DNA from: Capitulum mitella
Lineage: Eukaryota; Arthropoda; Thecostraca; Pollicipedomorpha; Pollicipedidae
Length of the DNA: 64,000 nt
NCBI GenBank assembly: GCA_030062745.1
Contig: CP099840.1
Coordinates: 18,645,382 to 18,709,381 of the forward strand
Direction of reading: 5' to 3'
A model generated the notes under the pieces. The model saw only the letters and a list, made by a program, of their open reading frames with translations, had not been told where the DNA came from and searched no databases. Positions 24,301 to 35,520 of this stretch are shown here, in pieces (the first letter of the stretch is position 1; each line of letters opens with the position of its first letter). The position numbers and the translations under genes were made by a program.

Positions 24301-25064
24301 TTAATAGAGTCATATTTTCTTAAACCACTTGAGAAATAATTAAAAGGTCCTGGAAGTTCCTGTAATGAAAACTTAATGTTTCGTTTTCTTACGTTGAATT
24401 ATGAAAGAAACACAAGAAACACAACCCAGCTTCGGTCTCAAATTGCCACCTGGTGCAAATTTGCCACGGATGACGAAGTCGCATGGGTGATCTTGAAGTG
24501 GGTTAATCCCGACTCACAGGCCGGCAAAACCCGTTGTTCATTTCCGGGTTTCAGATCCCGGCTGAACGCCACGAATCGTCCGGGTTTCGGTACGGAGCAA
24601 GGCCGCCGAACGCCTTACTGCCGCCGACGGCACCTCTCATCGTGTGGCCGGCTGTGGTTCATCAGCGATTTCTAGAAAGACTTTAGGGCCTTTCGTGATG
24701 ACTGAGGAGCTGCAGATCTTTGCGACAGCTGTGGGCCACAGCCCTTATGACGACGGTGGATGGCTGAAGACAGCTGTTTTTACCGCGGCTTTGGACGGTT
24801 CTCTCTTTCAAAGCCGTAGAGGACTTCTTTGTCTTATCCGGTGTATAACTGATTGCGTGCAGAACTGTTCGTGGCGATAGCGACCCTTTCCACGCCGGCT
24901 GTGCATGTCTGTTGTATGGATGGACTATTCTTGACGCGTCTCTGTGAGGGCGCCCGTGTCGTGCAGTATCAGAGTGGGGCGTCGCCCTCGACGCTGGCTG
25001 TGCTGAACAGCACGGCGTCTGTGCTGCCTAGCCCTGGTTGACCGCCGTCGCTGCCCTGTTACAG
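21396..25064 (+). other. Intron 2 of the secreted-protein gene
   Basis: Donor GTGAGT and acceptor CCTGTTACAG. It contains the 39-bp minisatellite (22340-22850) and a GC-rich island at 23300-23640. That island has an acceptor-like CACCCTGCAG and a coding-like frame, but no donor in the phase needed to join exons 2 and 3. An alternative exon there cannot be excluded. Confidence 0.55.
22340..22850. repeat. 39-bp minisatellite (about 13 copies)
   Basis: The unit begins GACTGTCGCCGGGCGCTCC and continues AAACTGGCACTGCACTGTAT, 39 bp, in about 13 tandem copies. Substitutions are mostly at three positions (CC/CA GGG, TCT/TAT, CCA/CCG). The unit is a multiple of three, so several frames stay open across it on both strands, producing false ORFs of up to 274 codons. 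The array lies in intron 2 of the secreted-protein gene. Confidence 0.9.
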
Positions 25065-25381
25065 ACGCACCCAGCCAGCGGCCGCAGCTGTCGCCGTTCC
25101 GGCCCACGTTCGGCGGCTTCGCGCTGCGTCCGTCCCCCGTGTCGCAGATGGCGCTGCTGTCGCAGCTGCAGTACCCGTCGCTCGGCGGCTACAGATCGCC
25201 GGTCATCGTGCTGCAACCCATCTTCGTGCCGGTGCCGATGAGCGCCGACTCGGAGAAGGAGGATGCCACCGACGCTGACAAGCAGGACCAACTGCCGGCC
25301 TACCTGCGCCGCCAGGTGACGCGTCGCCGGCCGGCCTTCTCCCTGCTGGACATCCTGCAGCAAGGCTACTACGGCTTTTGA
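25065..25381 (+). CDS. Secreted acidic protein, exon 3 (C-terminal)
   Basis: Acceptor CCTGTTACAG; phase 1 joins the single G of exon 2 to make an Asp codon. It encodes residues 102-206, stop TGA at 25379-25381. Order: a Pro/aromatic segment (FRPTFGGFALRP, residues 113-124), a hydrophobic Pro-rich segment (SPVIVLQPIFVPVP, 146-159), an acidic linker (SADSEKEDATDADK), then basic sites RR (183-184) and RRR (188-190), and a 16-residue tail PAFSLLDILQQGYYGF. Basic sites after a signal peptide suggest proprotein processing that releases the tail. A structural or cuticle-type secreted protein is the alternative. No family was recognised. A polyadenylation signal AATAAA lies at 25812-25817. Confidence 0.75.
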
Positions 25382-26570
25382 GCGGCGGCGACCGGCGGCG
25401 GCCGGGGCCGCTGCAGATGAGAGCCGGAATTTTTGCGCCGGCGGTTCGGTGCCAGGCGCCGACCGGTATTGTCCGGCGGCGGCGGCTGCGTCCGCCGGAG
25501 CCGGTAACCTGTCGCTGGAGGCCGGTCAGCGGCCAGCCGGGCCGGCCGCGCCGCGCCCACGTCCGGCTCCGCACGTGCTGACCGCAGCCGCACCGGCAAT
25601 GCATTACGGTATTCATCATTGTGTTGCGTTCGCGCTGGTGACCAAGCCCCGCAAGCGATTATTTATTGAGTTTTAGTTAACCAAAGAAGTGGACGGGCTG
25701 TTTCGCTGGCGCTCCAACTGCTGAGTGGCCGATTCGGGCATTCAAGGACATTACGATGAGGTTTGGTCGGAAGCTCATAGTGTGCATGAGGTCCAGTGTG
25801 GCATATTTTGCAATAAATTGGTCCCGTCCACATGACCTTTGGTTCACCTTTTACTCTGACATCTTCTTCAGGAACAAATGTAAGGTCTCTTTGAGCATAA
25901 AGGGAACTTGCTTTTTACACATGATAGGAAAGCTCTCTTTCCGGGGATGGCTTGTAACTGCAGAGTTTCGTGCCAATAACGAAGTGTGCACTTTCGTTGT
26001 TAAAACTGCACAATAGGGGTGAGCAATATGTGAATGTAGCCATCCTCACATAGAGTTGGAGTCATCCAGAGACAATAAACTGCCTTTGGATTCTGGCATA
26101 GTTGCTTGCACGATTTCGAACAGCATGCTCCACTTCATGACGTGTTTCAAACCGAGACGGCCAAGTTGTAGCTTGTAGTCCTAAAAACCAGTCTATTCAG
26201 CAATGTCCGAGGCAACAGACCGATGAACGCTTGCGTTCATTGGCCCCCGCGCGTATTATGAAATGTAAAAGACTGCACTACAGCGCAGGTCGAATGCAGT
26301 GGTGCGGTGCAAGAAGTTACACCACGCCGGAGAGTGCCCTGCGTAAGTCGCGTACAGAATGCACGGAGTTAAATTGCTTCACACATCATTTTACGCACAG
26401 ACGTGCATTACATCATCTGCGGATCATCATCATCGGATCGGATCATCTTGATTGCAGTGATCAATGGCGGAATAACGCTTGAGATGTAATTCTGTACGTG
26501 ATTTGTGACCCAGTTACAGACGTACACACAGGGGGAGGAGTCGGCTGATTCCCCGAAATTTTGCAGCGGC
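25382..26570. other. 3' UTR of the secreted gene, then intergenic
   Basis: GC-rich until about 25590, then AT-rich. AATAAA at 25812 is the first clear poly(A) signal after the stop. No further gene is supported up to the degenerate repeats starting near 26580. Confidence 0.45.
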
Positions 26571-26579
26571 CCGCAAGGA

Positions 26580-27145
26580 AATGGGGTCCGTAGCTCGGAG
26601 AAATAAAAAGGCCAATGGGCTAGTAAGCTAGGGGCCAGCAGGCAGGGGCCCTTAGGCCGCATGTGTGACAGGTACGCAAGCCAGCGGGCTCGTTGCTTGG
26701 GCCCCGTGCCTTGCGGCCCGTATGCCAGAGGGGCAAGTGGACCAGGCGCCCGTAAGCCAGGGAACCTGTTGATAAGTCCTCGCCTATGACTCAGTAGACC
26801 AGGGAGCCCTAATTCAAGTAGAGCCCGCAGGCCAGCGACCCATAATCTAGGGGATCTTTAGGTAAAGGTAAACATGGGTATGGACCCATACGTCAGAGGC
26901 TTATAAGACAAACATGACTCTGCGGTCCGCAGGCCAGGAGCTCCTAAGCCAAAAGACCAGCTGGCTGGGGGTCTAAAGCCCAAGAGACAGCATGCCAGAG
27001 GGGACCGTAGGCCAGGTGCCCATGACCCACGGGATACGTTGGTTAGGGATCGAGCCAGGGGACGGTCAAACATAAGCCCGTATGCAAGAGGGGTCCGCAG
27101 GCCAGGGGAGGCTACAGGCCAAAGGCCCGAAATCCAGGAAACCCG
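26580..27145. repeat. Degenerate ~30-bp GGCCAG repeat tract
   Basis: Variants of CCCGTAAGCCAGGGG and CCGCAGGCCAGGGG recur about every 25-32 bp with heavy divergence. The motif reappears briefly at 29607-29640 (GTAAGCCAGAGGCTCATAAGCC). Non-coding. Confidence 0.6.
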
Positions 27146-27153
27146 TTGGTTAA

Positions 27154-27258
27154 CCCTATTCCCAGAGGGCTAAACGGTACGGACGATTCCCGGTGGGGGG
27201 GGGGGGAGGACGGATTCGGTCCCCCGAGATCTCGAGAACTACTCGTCCAATTTCATCG
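27154..27258 (+). mobile_element. Family B TTAA element, left-end fragment
   Basis: TTAA (27150-27153) is followed by CCCTATTCCCAGAGGGCTAA and the subterminal G-run/C-run hairpin, then GAGATCTCGAGAACTACTCG. Similarity to the full copies stops at about 27258, so only the left about 105 bp remains. Confidence 0.75.
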
Positions 27259-27385
27259 CCACTGGAACACGTGTCAAGGTCAGTCATAAATAAGATCACG
27301 CCAGTAAACAGCTGACAAGGAATTTAATCAGCCTTTAAGGTGAATAACATACACAATGTCTAGATCACTTTTTGAATACAAGAAA

Positions 27386-28765
27386 TCTAGCATCCATTCC
27401 CAAGGTTGTATGCTATGTAGTCCAAGCTGGGCAACCCCAAGGTCAGGGATAATGCCCAGTAGGATTTAGCCTGCAGTACATGCATGGTTTTGAGGGCGGG
27501 TTTGAATCAGACTGAATCATGCACACAGGTAAGGCATAATCGGGTATATCCGATTTTGAGTCTGTGCGCCAAGTCATATCAAAGTTTGTCATAAGAACCA
27601 CATCACTGAGGAACAGGCATGGATCCAGGAGGGGAGGGCGATAAGGCGACCGTCCCCCCCCCCCCGAAGCCTGAGAAGGGTCCCCACGAGAGGGATGCCT
27701 CTCAGGCCGGCCCCGAAGGGGCCCTTATCAGACTTAAAAGAGATCTCGAAGGAGCTCCGTGTTAGCTTCACGGCGTCTCTGTGAAAACGTGACGGATTCT
27801 TAATGCAGTCATGGAGCCTCTGGGAGGGTTAGATGACTCCTTAGACGCATAGAAGGGCCCCTGAAGGCTCCAAAGGGCCCCGAGACCGTAACAGGACCCC
27901 AACGCGGTAGATTGCCCCTGAGATCGCCAGAAGGAGCAACGGACCCTCAGACGGCAAAGATGAGGACTGGGTCCATGGGATGGCATAAAGGCCTCTGGAA
28001 TATCACAGGGGCCCCAAAGGGGTTTCACGGAACTATGTGGAAAGCTGAAGGTTCTTGACGCAGTCAGAGGGGACCTCCCGGGTGGTTAATTAGACCCTGA
28101 GAAAGCAAGATGGTCCCAAAGATGGATAGCAGGGCCCCCGAAACCCTCCGAGGGTCTCTGGGACCGCAAGAAAGGCCCCAAAACAGCAGAGTCCATGAGA
28201 CCGCTAAAAGTGCCAGAGGGGCTCCTGAGACAGCAGAATCTTAGGACGATGCATAGAACGGTTCAAGGAAGTCCTGGCCGGCCAGACGATGATGGACAAG
28301 ATGGGCCCCTACAAGGCAGATGGTCACCGAGACCTCCAGAAAGGTCGGCGGGCCCCTGCGAGGCAACGACGATAAGAGGACCTCTAAGACGGTATGAGAA
28401 CTTTGGACGGCCGGAAGACCCCGAGTGTGTGAGGCGGGCTCCTGGCACGGAAAAGGTCTCCTTGGGGCTGCTAGTAAGGCACCTAAAACGCCAACAAAGA
28501 TCCCTGATGTTCCGCTTATTTCCTGATATATTATCTGTTCCTCAGCTGTGAAGTTCTTAAGATAAACTTTGATATGGCCTGGCGCGCAGGACTCACAATC
28601 GGATACGATGTATGCCCGATTTTCTCCTACCTACCTGCATGATTCAGCTTCATTCAAGCCCATCCTCAACACTGTGGACTAAATCCAACTGGGCATTATC
28701 CCTGACTTTGGGGGTGCCCAGCTTGGACTACACGGCATGTGCCCTGGGGAAAAGATGTTAGACGG
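27386..28765. mobile_element. Foldback-type element with repeat core
   Basis: Two inverted arms of about 232 bp (27386-27617 and 28533-28765) enclose a core of degenerate tandem repeats. Matching blocks include CTGGGCATTATCCCTGAC, ACTTTGATATG and CTGTTCCTCAG. Each occurs in one arm and as its reverse complement in the other, in mirrored order. Equal arm lengths and the symmetric layout point to a foldback transposon or a large cruciform-forming repeat. No transposase frame; no target duplication identified. Confidence 0.65.
27640..28500. repeat. Degenerate ~30-bp CCCCTGAGAC repeat core
   Basis: Variants of GGGCCCCTGAGACNGCA recur at 28- to 33-bp spacing through the foldback core, with a short continuation at 28770-28930. 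They are too diverged for a clean consensus by eye. Non-coding. Confidence 0.55.
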
Positions 28766-29248
28766 GCCCTGGAAATGCCCGATATAACCCCATATAACAG
28801 AGGAAGACCCCTGATACACTCATGGGGATCACCAGAGACGTTCAGCGGGCCCTTGACGTTGCACAGGAGCCCTGAAATTGCCAAAAGGTCTTTTATACCT
28901 GTCAGAGGGTCCCTGAGACGGAAAAAATGTTCCCCAGCGACGACAGTACCGTCATTGGCCTAGTTGGCCTAGCGCGGCGTCCGGGTGCGCACGCAGCCGC
29001 AGCTCTCCCCCACACCCACCTACCCCACTGCGCGTCTGTGTGTTACCTGGTGTCGTTCAAGTGGTATCACGCGACTGTACAAGTGCACTAAATAACCAGA
29101 GAGTGCCGGGCCACAAGAATCGGATCGGCCACAGATTGAGCTGATCATCTGTATTCTGCAACGCCGCGTCTACACCGTACTGGCGACGCGTCAAATCAAC
29201 TACCAAACACCAGTCTGACTGTGAGGGCAGTCTCAGCTGCCTACCAGA

Positions 29249-29479
29249 ATGTCTCGTACGTACCGTCATTGCCACATTGCAGCCGACACCGTCTTCGCGT
29301 TGCTGTGCGCCGTCATCTTGGTACAGTCCGTTTGCACCCTACTGCAAACCGTCCAGCCGGCCATTGGCCCTTCGCCTCGCTCCTGGCGGCGCGCCAGGTC
29401 TCCGACCCGTGACCCCGCGGGTCAGCTAATCCGGACTGGCGACGCCGGTCTGCCGCGTTCCGCTGGCCGGGGACGCCTG
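29249..29479 (+). CDS. Candidate first exon with membrane or signal segment
   Basis: ATG at 29249 opens 77 codons. Residues about 14-32 (TVFALLCAVILVQSVCTLL) form a strong hydrophobic segment after a short polar N-terminus, fitting a signal anchor or signal peptide. The remainder is basic and Pro/Arg-rich. Just before the stop, GTAAGC at 29480 would serve as a phase-2 donor. That matches the acceptor at 30837-30838. There is no clear TATA box; TAAATA lies near 29088. Unknown function; it may also be chance. Confidence 0.35.
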
Positions 29480-29489
29480 TAAGCCAGAA

Positions 29490-30640
29490 GACGACTGACT
29501 GACGCCCAACTAGACTTGCTAGACAACAACAAGACTTGACCCAAGACTTTGGACACCTGAACCCAAGAGGCTGTGTGTCCTAACTCACAAACAAACAAAC
29601 AAACAAACTGTAAGCCAGAGGCTCATAAGCCAAGCAGTGGCCCTCAAAAAAAGCAAAGAAAGAAAAGGAAAGCACCTTTTTCAATGGTCTACGAGGGGAC
29701 AAATATCTAAAACGCCACATACAATTTGTACATTTTTATCCACAGTTCCGTAACTATTAGCACCTTTTTCTCGAAATCTTACAGCCGAAACTCCAATTTA
29801 GGGACAAAATGAAAGAAGCTCGAAACTAAACACATGCTCTTTTAACTAGCATTCAATGCTAACAACTATCAGCCACAAATGTCTGGACGCAAAAAGGATT
29901 TCGCAGTTGGGACCAGTTCCTCGTTTCATTGTTTGGAAAAAAACGAAATCTACCGCTCAGAACGTCTGAAACCACTTTCAGCTGACTATTTGGGATAAAA
30001 CTAGCCTGACAAGTGTTCCACTGGAATCGTTATAACTTATAACTGCAAGATTTGAAAACATGATTTGTCGATAGATGCTTCGTCCATCCATCACCACTAT
30101 TACGCCATTTTACAAAAAACGCATTCGACTTCACGTGACATTTGCCTTATAAGGTTTCTTACTGCCGATAACGTCCATTTGCAAAATGTCATTTCAGGGT
30201 ACCGCATTCTGTAGTTGATTTCGCAGCATACAAAATCTCTTGACATCTTCATTATCCTCCCCCCCAAAAAAAAACGCAGAAAACTCATTCCTCAACTGAA
30301 TCAGTGCTCTCAGTCGCCCTATATGAAAACTATGACATGTCTTTTCCTATAAAAACGCTCTTTTGTCCGGATTCTTTTACATGTACTCAGTACTGCAAGA
30401 GATTCTTTCGAACGCAGTCTGCGTTTGTTTCAGAGTCAGAGCATGACCTCAGACATGTCTTCTGCACAACACGGTAATCCGTCCGCTGCGACGTGAAGCC
30501 TCGCCAGCAACACGCGCCGCCGCTGTCCGCCCTCTACGCAAGCAGTGGTCTTCAATCCTGTCAAACGCGGCCGGCTGCGCGTTATACAGAATCACGGGAA
30601 GAGCACGTTTGGAACCCTTAGAAAGCATTTCTCGATTCAG
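29490..30640. other. No supported gene
   Basis: Contains (ACAA)n near 29588-29608 and AT-rich sequence. If the exons at 29249 and 30839 belong together, this is intron. Confidence 0.35.
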
Positions 30641-30720
30641 GGTGTCACGTGATTAGCCGGGCAAGCCACCGGACGTTTTAGCCCGCCGCTGATTGGCCGG
30701 CGTATTACGTCATACCCAAG
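30640..30720. promoter_or_regulatory. CCAAT/CRE-like GC-rich block
   Basis: Within 50 bp lie GATTAGCC, GATTGGCC (inverted CCAAT box) and ATTACGTCAT (CRE/ATF-like) in a GC-rich setting. Such spacing is typical of promoters. It could drive a transcript including the exon at 30839, as an alternative to the 29249 exon. Assigned by motifs only. Confidence 0.3.
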
Positions 30721-30838
30721 GCCTCACCAACCGCGGCCGCTGCACGCAAAGCTCGGCCGGATGCAACAATGCGTCGAAGATCGGCCTTGCACTGTCAAAA
30801 AACCCAGGATTGAGACATGTTTACCGTCGTTATTTTAG

Positions 30839-30983
30839 TGTTTGTACAACGAGGAACTTAATCGCATCCGGTTGGGAAACTGACGATAATTCCGACACTG
30901 GCAATGTCAGTCCCAATGCGCAGCCGGAAAGTGAAGCAGGTGCAGGTTCAGGTTCATCTATCAACGATGATATTGCTACGTAA
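30839..30983 (+). CDS. Candidate terminal exon, acidic Ser-rich tail
   Basis: Acceptor CGTCGTTATTTTAG, then a phase-2 entry and 47 codons to a TAA at 30981-30983. The translation contains RNLIASGWETDDNSD and PESEAGAGSGSSINDD, a hydrophilic acidic Ser/Gly-rich composition that looks coding rather than random. Phase matches the putative donor at 29480, but a chance phase match is one in three. No homologue recognised. Confidence 0.3.
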
Positions 30984-31324
30984 TATTACCGAATGTTTTC
31001 TTTAGCTTTTTATCGGCAGAAAATCCATATGAGCGGCTTCGAAAGTAATCTTAACAACTGTGGACTCGTGGTAGGTGGGAGCATTGTTTCGTGACTTGGC
31101 CACTTGTTCCCGCTTGGGTCATGCCACCATATACTTCCTGTATTCCACTATGAGTCAGGGATAAGCGCTGTTTCAAAGGAGGACAATAAGGATATCCTCT
31201 CATCTCTCTCACCTGTCTCTTGAAAAAAGGGGTAATACTTTAGCGCTATAAGCGTTTTGAATGGCATAATTCCATTAACCGCGCGATCCAGATCTTCCTT
31301 AATTCTTCTCATGGTCAATCCTAC

Positions 31325-31360
31325 CAACACACACAGACACAAGCATACACACATATATAT

Positions 31361-31404
<44 letters not shown>

Positions 31405-31405
31405 A
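31325..31405. repeat. (AC)n/(AT)n microsatellite
   Basis: Mixed AC and AT dinucleotide tract. Frames across it are artefacts. Confidence 0.95.
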
Positions 31406-31409
31406 TATA

Positions 31410-33370
31410 ATACTTTGACGGGACGTTTTCATTCAAACATGGTCTGATAAAAGCCTCTAGTCTGTATGATACATACGTAGTTTTGCACATCCTATTATTT
31501 ATGCGCCGTTCCACAACGGCAATTATTCGGACGCTACCCCTTGCATGTTCCGAAATGACCTCTACAGTTCAAATCTTTGCCGTGGAGCTTTAAAAACAAC
31601 GAAATGTGTTACCAGTGATCAATAGCAGCGCTACAGTATGACGGGACATTTTCCTTTTCGCTATAAGGACTAAAACTTTAGCGGGTCATTCATACTTTCG
31701 CCATTATAAAACAGGTTCTTAGGTTTTCCAAACCTCTTCGGCCGGAAAGTGTTTGCCGGGATTCGCAGCTGGTAATTACCACTCTTTCTGATGTCTGTTC
31801 TTAAACAGGTATTGGCAATCATATTGTTCTTAGAGATGCCCCGCAATGTCGTTTTTCGGTGATTTCGGGGTGACTAGGTAGGAAGAACATAAATGTCATT
31901 TCTTTGTCATCATCTGCATTAGTTTTTATGAACTGTTTCCGCAAGAAAAATCCAACGGCTCGTTGCGGCGCGTTGCTGCCGCATGCGGCATGTAAATGTA
32001 TTCGTAAACTGCTCTTATCTTCTTTTGAGGGCCTGAAATGCAGTTTGCAACGTTATCATTGTATTGCACCTGGCTATAATTCCAGGCTTTTCGCTGAACT
32101 CTTCAAGTACAACAAGAAGCGGCAAGCGTCTCACCCGGATCTGCCAGATAAGCGCTTGCATTAAATCCTGGCAGCGATTCAAAATCTCTTCCATGCACAT
32201 CGATCAGGAACTTTCCATTAGTCCCAGAGTGACAGCACAGGTTAACCGTGGATAAATGCAAGCAAGGATATACCTGCGTGATATTTGTTGAATACCACAA
32301 AGCTTTTAGGTTAATAAAAATGATCTGAGCAAAGGCTTCTAGAAAAGGTGTTTGAGAAAGGATAGGGTTTTCATGGGCAGGCTATGTAAACGTGTCTACA
32401 GCTTAAGCGATCATGATGTTATGATCTACCTGTTATTGATAACAGGCATTATCATCATGGCAGTTCCCGGGTATATCGCCACCTTGCACTTGCAGCTGTT
32501 GAGCGTTAACCGCCTCAAGGCTGTGAAGTCACGACCGTTGTACGATTCGGGCGGTTCAAACGGCAGTTGATTGCCCTCGACAAAACATCCTGAAGTATGC
32601 CACATTTCGAGACTTCAAGGTTATATCTTAGGTCACAGATTAAGTCTAATGTCAATATTCGACCGATTTCAGGTGTGCCTTTTGTCACACAACTGGAGCG
32701 TTACAGACATACAAAGGACAAACGACACAAAATAATATTCAGAGGATGACAATACACGCATAGCCGATGAAAGCCGCGGCATGGATCAACCTAGATCATG
32801 CGCTACCGAGGGGTGCATAACATGCTATTTTTAACCTAGTTATGACTAATAAAAGTCGATGAACATTAATAAACCAAATCAAATAAATGTCTCTGATCAC
32901 TTGTTTTCCTACCAAAAGATATTCATATGCCTTTGTTTGCTGGTTTTACGAAGTTGCTTCACGATCGATTTCAAAATAACGATGGCACAAATTTTTCCTG
33001 TGATGGCCTAGAATCAGGTTTGGATATCTGGTTTCGGTTTTCGGTGTTGGAGCATTAACTGCAGTCGTATTGCTACATGCATTTCGGGATCATTGTCGCA
33101 TACAAAAACACGTGTCTACGCACTGGGTCGTAGGAGCGCGACAAAAAGTGGGGGTATCGTTCTTCCAGGGGCGCCAACCTCCAACGAGGTTGGCCAGTTG
33201 TACCAGCAGAGGCGCCATGTACAAGTGAAACTTGTACTAGTGAAAGAACAAACGCCATGAAACTAGTGATTTACTTACATATTTACGGACTGAAGACACA
33301 TTTATCAGTGGATATTTTGCCTAGAGACATGTACGAGTCCCTCACGAGCGCCTGGTCTGTAGATGGGGCA
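31410..33370. other. No supported gene
   Basis: Short frames on both strands around 31904-32300 and 32352-32570 have no splice support or recognisable motif. The latter contains one hydrophobic stretch (MIYLLLITGIIIMAVPGYI) but lacks context for a call. Confidence 0.4.
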
Positions 33371-33379
33371 CCAAATTTG

Positions 33380-33990
33380 TGAGGGCACCTGATCTATCAG
33401 GGAGGGGGGCGACTTGCCTGAAAGGCGTCCCTCCATCGCAGACGTGTGTGGTCTGTAAGGTGTCCGGTACGAGTGCCTGGCCTCTAGAAGGGGTACAAAA
33501 TATATGACGGGCGCCTGATGTGCACAGGGCGCCTCTCTCACCAAGACCACCTAGCCCCGAGGGGCATATGATCTATGCTGGGGGCACCTGGCCTGAAATG
33601 GGCGGCTGCATCGTAAACGTGCCTGGTTTTAGAAGTGTCCGTCTGTAAAAGGGCGCCTGGTCTGAAGAGGAAGCGCCGAATATATGAGGGGTGCCTGATG
33701 AGTATGGGCACCTCGTTCGCCAAGAGCGCCGAGCCCCCGAGTGGCTCCTGGTGTGTGAGGGGCGCCTGCACCGTATCCATGCGGGGAGCACCTGGTCTGG
33801 ATGGGGGCGCCTGCACCGTAGACGTGTCTGGTCAGCGAGGAAAACCAAATTCTTTAGAGGCGTCTCGTCTGTGCAAGAAGAGAGGGTGTCTGGCCCGCCT
33901 GGGGCGCCGGGCACTTTGGAGCTACCTGGCCTGCACAAGAGCGCTTACCTGCGAGGTGATCGTGTCCACGAGGAGTGGTTAATAAATGTG
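33380..33990. repeat. Degenerate ~33-bp GGCGCCTGGTCTG repeat tract
   Basis: Variants of GGGCGCCTGGTCTGNANNGGG recur about every 30-35 bp (for example GGGCGCCTGATGTGCAC, GGGCGCCTGGTCTGAAG). The overlapping ORFs on both strands through the tract follow the repeat, not a gene. Confidence 0.6.
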
Positions 33991-33999
33991 TAGGGGGGC

Positions 34000-35515
34000 C
34001 TGGACCTGGAGCCTGATACTCGCTAAAAAGTTAAAAAAGGCCCTTCCTCAGCAAAAAATAGGAATAGGTGAAGAACTCTCCGCATTCGGTATTTGTTGGG
34101 GACTGGATTTAAGAGTCTTTATTTTTCTTCGAAACCCTTTGTTTGCTGTGACGTGAAGGGGCACTCGCACCATGGGCAAAAAAGAGCGGGGGGGGGGGCA
34201 TGTCCTACCACCCTCCCGGCAGTTACACCCATGTGTACTCACAGCTAGTTGAAGGCTACCAAAAGATCTCGATGGTCTCTGCTTCTGTGACTTTAAATAT
34301 TGATACATAGTATATGATTTCTCCATTCCAGAATCCTTCCTGCAAAATGGCAGATCCAGAAGAATCGCAAAAAACGAGAAATCCTGTGTTTGTGGATGAA
34401 GCCCAACCAGCAACCAGCAGCAGCAGCCAGCATTGATTACATAACAATGATAATGCGGAATTAGTCAATGTAGTGGTAATATATGACAGTTATTTTTATA
34501 AACAGCTCCTTGGTAGTATGTATTTAAGCTCTCACGACCCTTTGCGTTTTAACAAAGTTCACTTCATAGATTTAACACGCGCAGCGAAAGGAGGTTTTGC
34601 GCTAACGCGGACTGGAAAGGGCGGAGGGGGCCTCAACAGCCACAATAACCGGTGTTAAGATATCGGCAATGCCACGTTGTGTAGCATTCCATGAAGATGT
34701 GCAACATGAGTCAAACTAACCTATAGGATTATTCATATGTGGCAGATGGAGTTTAGTAACTTGCTCATGACACTCCGAATCTGAAACAATAACCTGTTGC
34801 AATGTTGCATGTTCACGGTAATTGGGGCCTCTTGAAGGGTTTGATTGTACCTAAAGTCCTTTGAAAACGACTTTTTGAGAATCTCCGTTTCAAATGGGCC
34901 AGGAAAACTGTATTGCACGACCCGTTATCACGGACGTCAAATTTGACCTAGTCTGTGATCTTGGCCTCTGATAACCTTGGAACGTAACACTCATAAGGCT
35001 ACCTGAGATATACAGCAATGCAAGCTTAAGTCTCAGTCTGCTTTTCATTGCAGTTAGGTGACTATGGAGGAAAGGGTCACTTTTGGGTGTCTGTCTTCAC
35101 CTGTGACGTCATCAGGGAACCAAAACTAAAAAAAGAAATGAAATGTGTATATCACAAGACCGCATGGCTCGGCGCTATCAATTGCCGTTTGAATCAGCTA
35201 AATTGGGCGATTAAATCTCGATATAGACTGGGTAGGGGCATTAAACGTCCCCCCAGTCATTGGAAGGTGGTAAAATGCCCCTGTCAAAACGGTTTAAAGC
35301 TCCTGTATCGGAAAATTCTTAAATTCAATCCAGTCTAATTTTTCCAGATTTAATAGATTGTTATAAGAAAACTTTGTTTCTCAATGCCTTCCAAGGCCAC
35401 CAAAGGTCTATCTCTAGTTCTCATGGTCGTCACTTAAGGGAATCGGACAAAAACGTCTGAAAGTCTATTAACGCCTCAAGTAAATGAATCGTGCCCCAGT
35501 GCTATTTGGCATCTT
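34000..35515. other. No supported gene
   Basis: A G-run at about 34190-34198 and short frames. No splice-supported exon recognised. Confidence 0.4.
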
Positions 35516-35520
35516 GTTAA

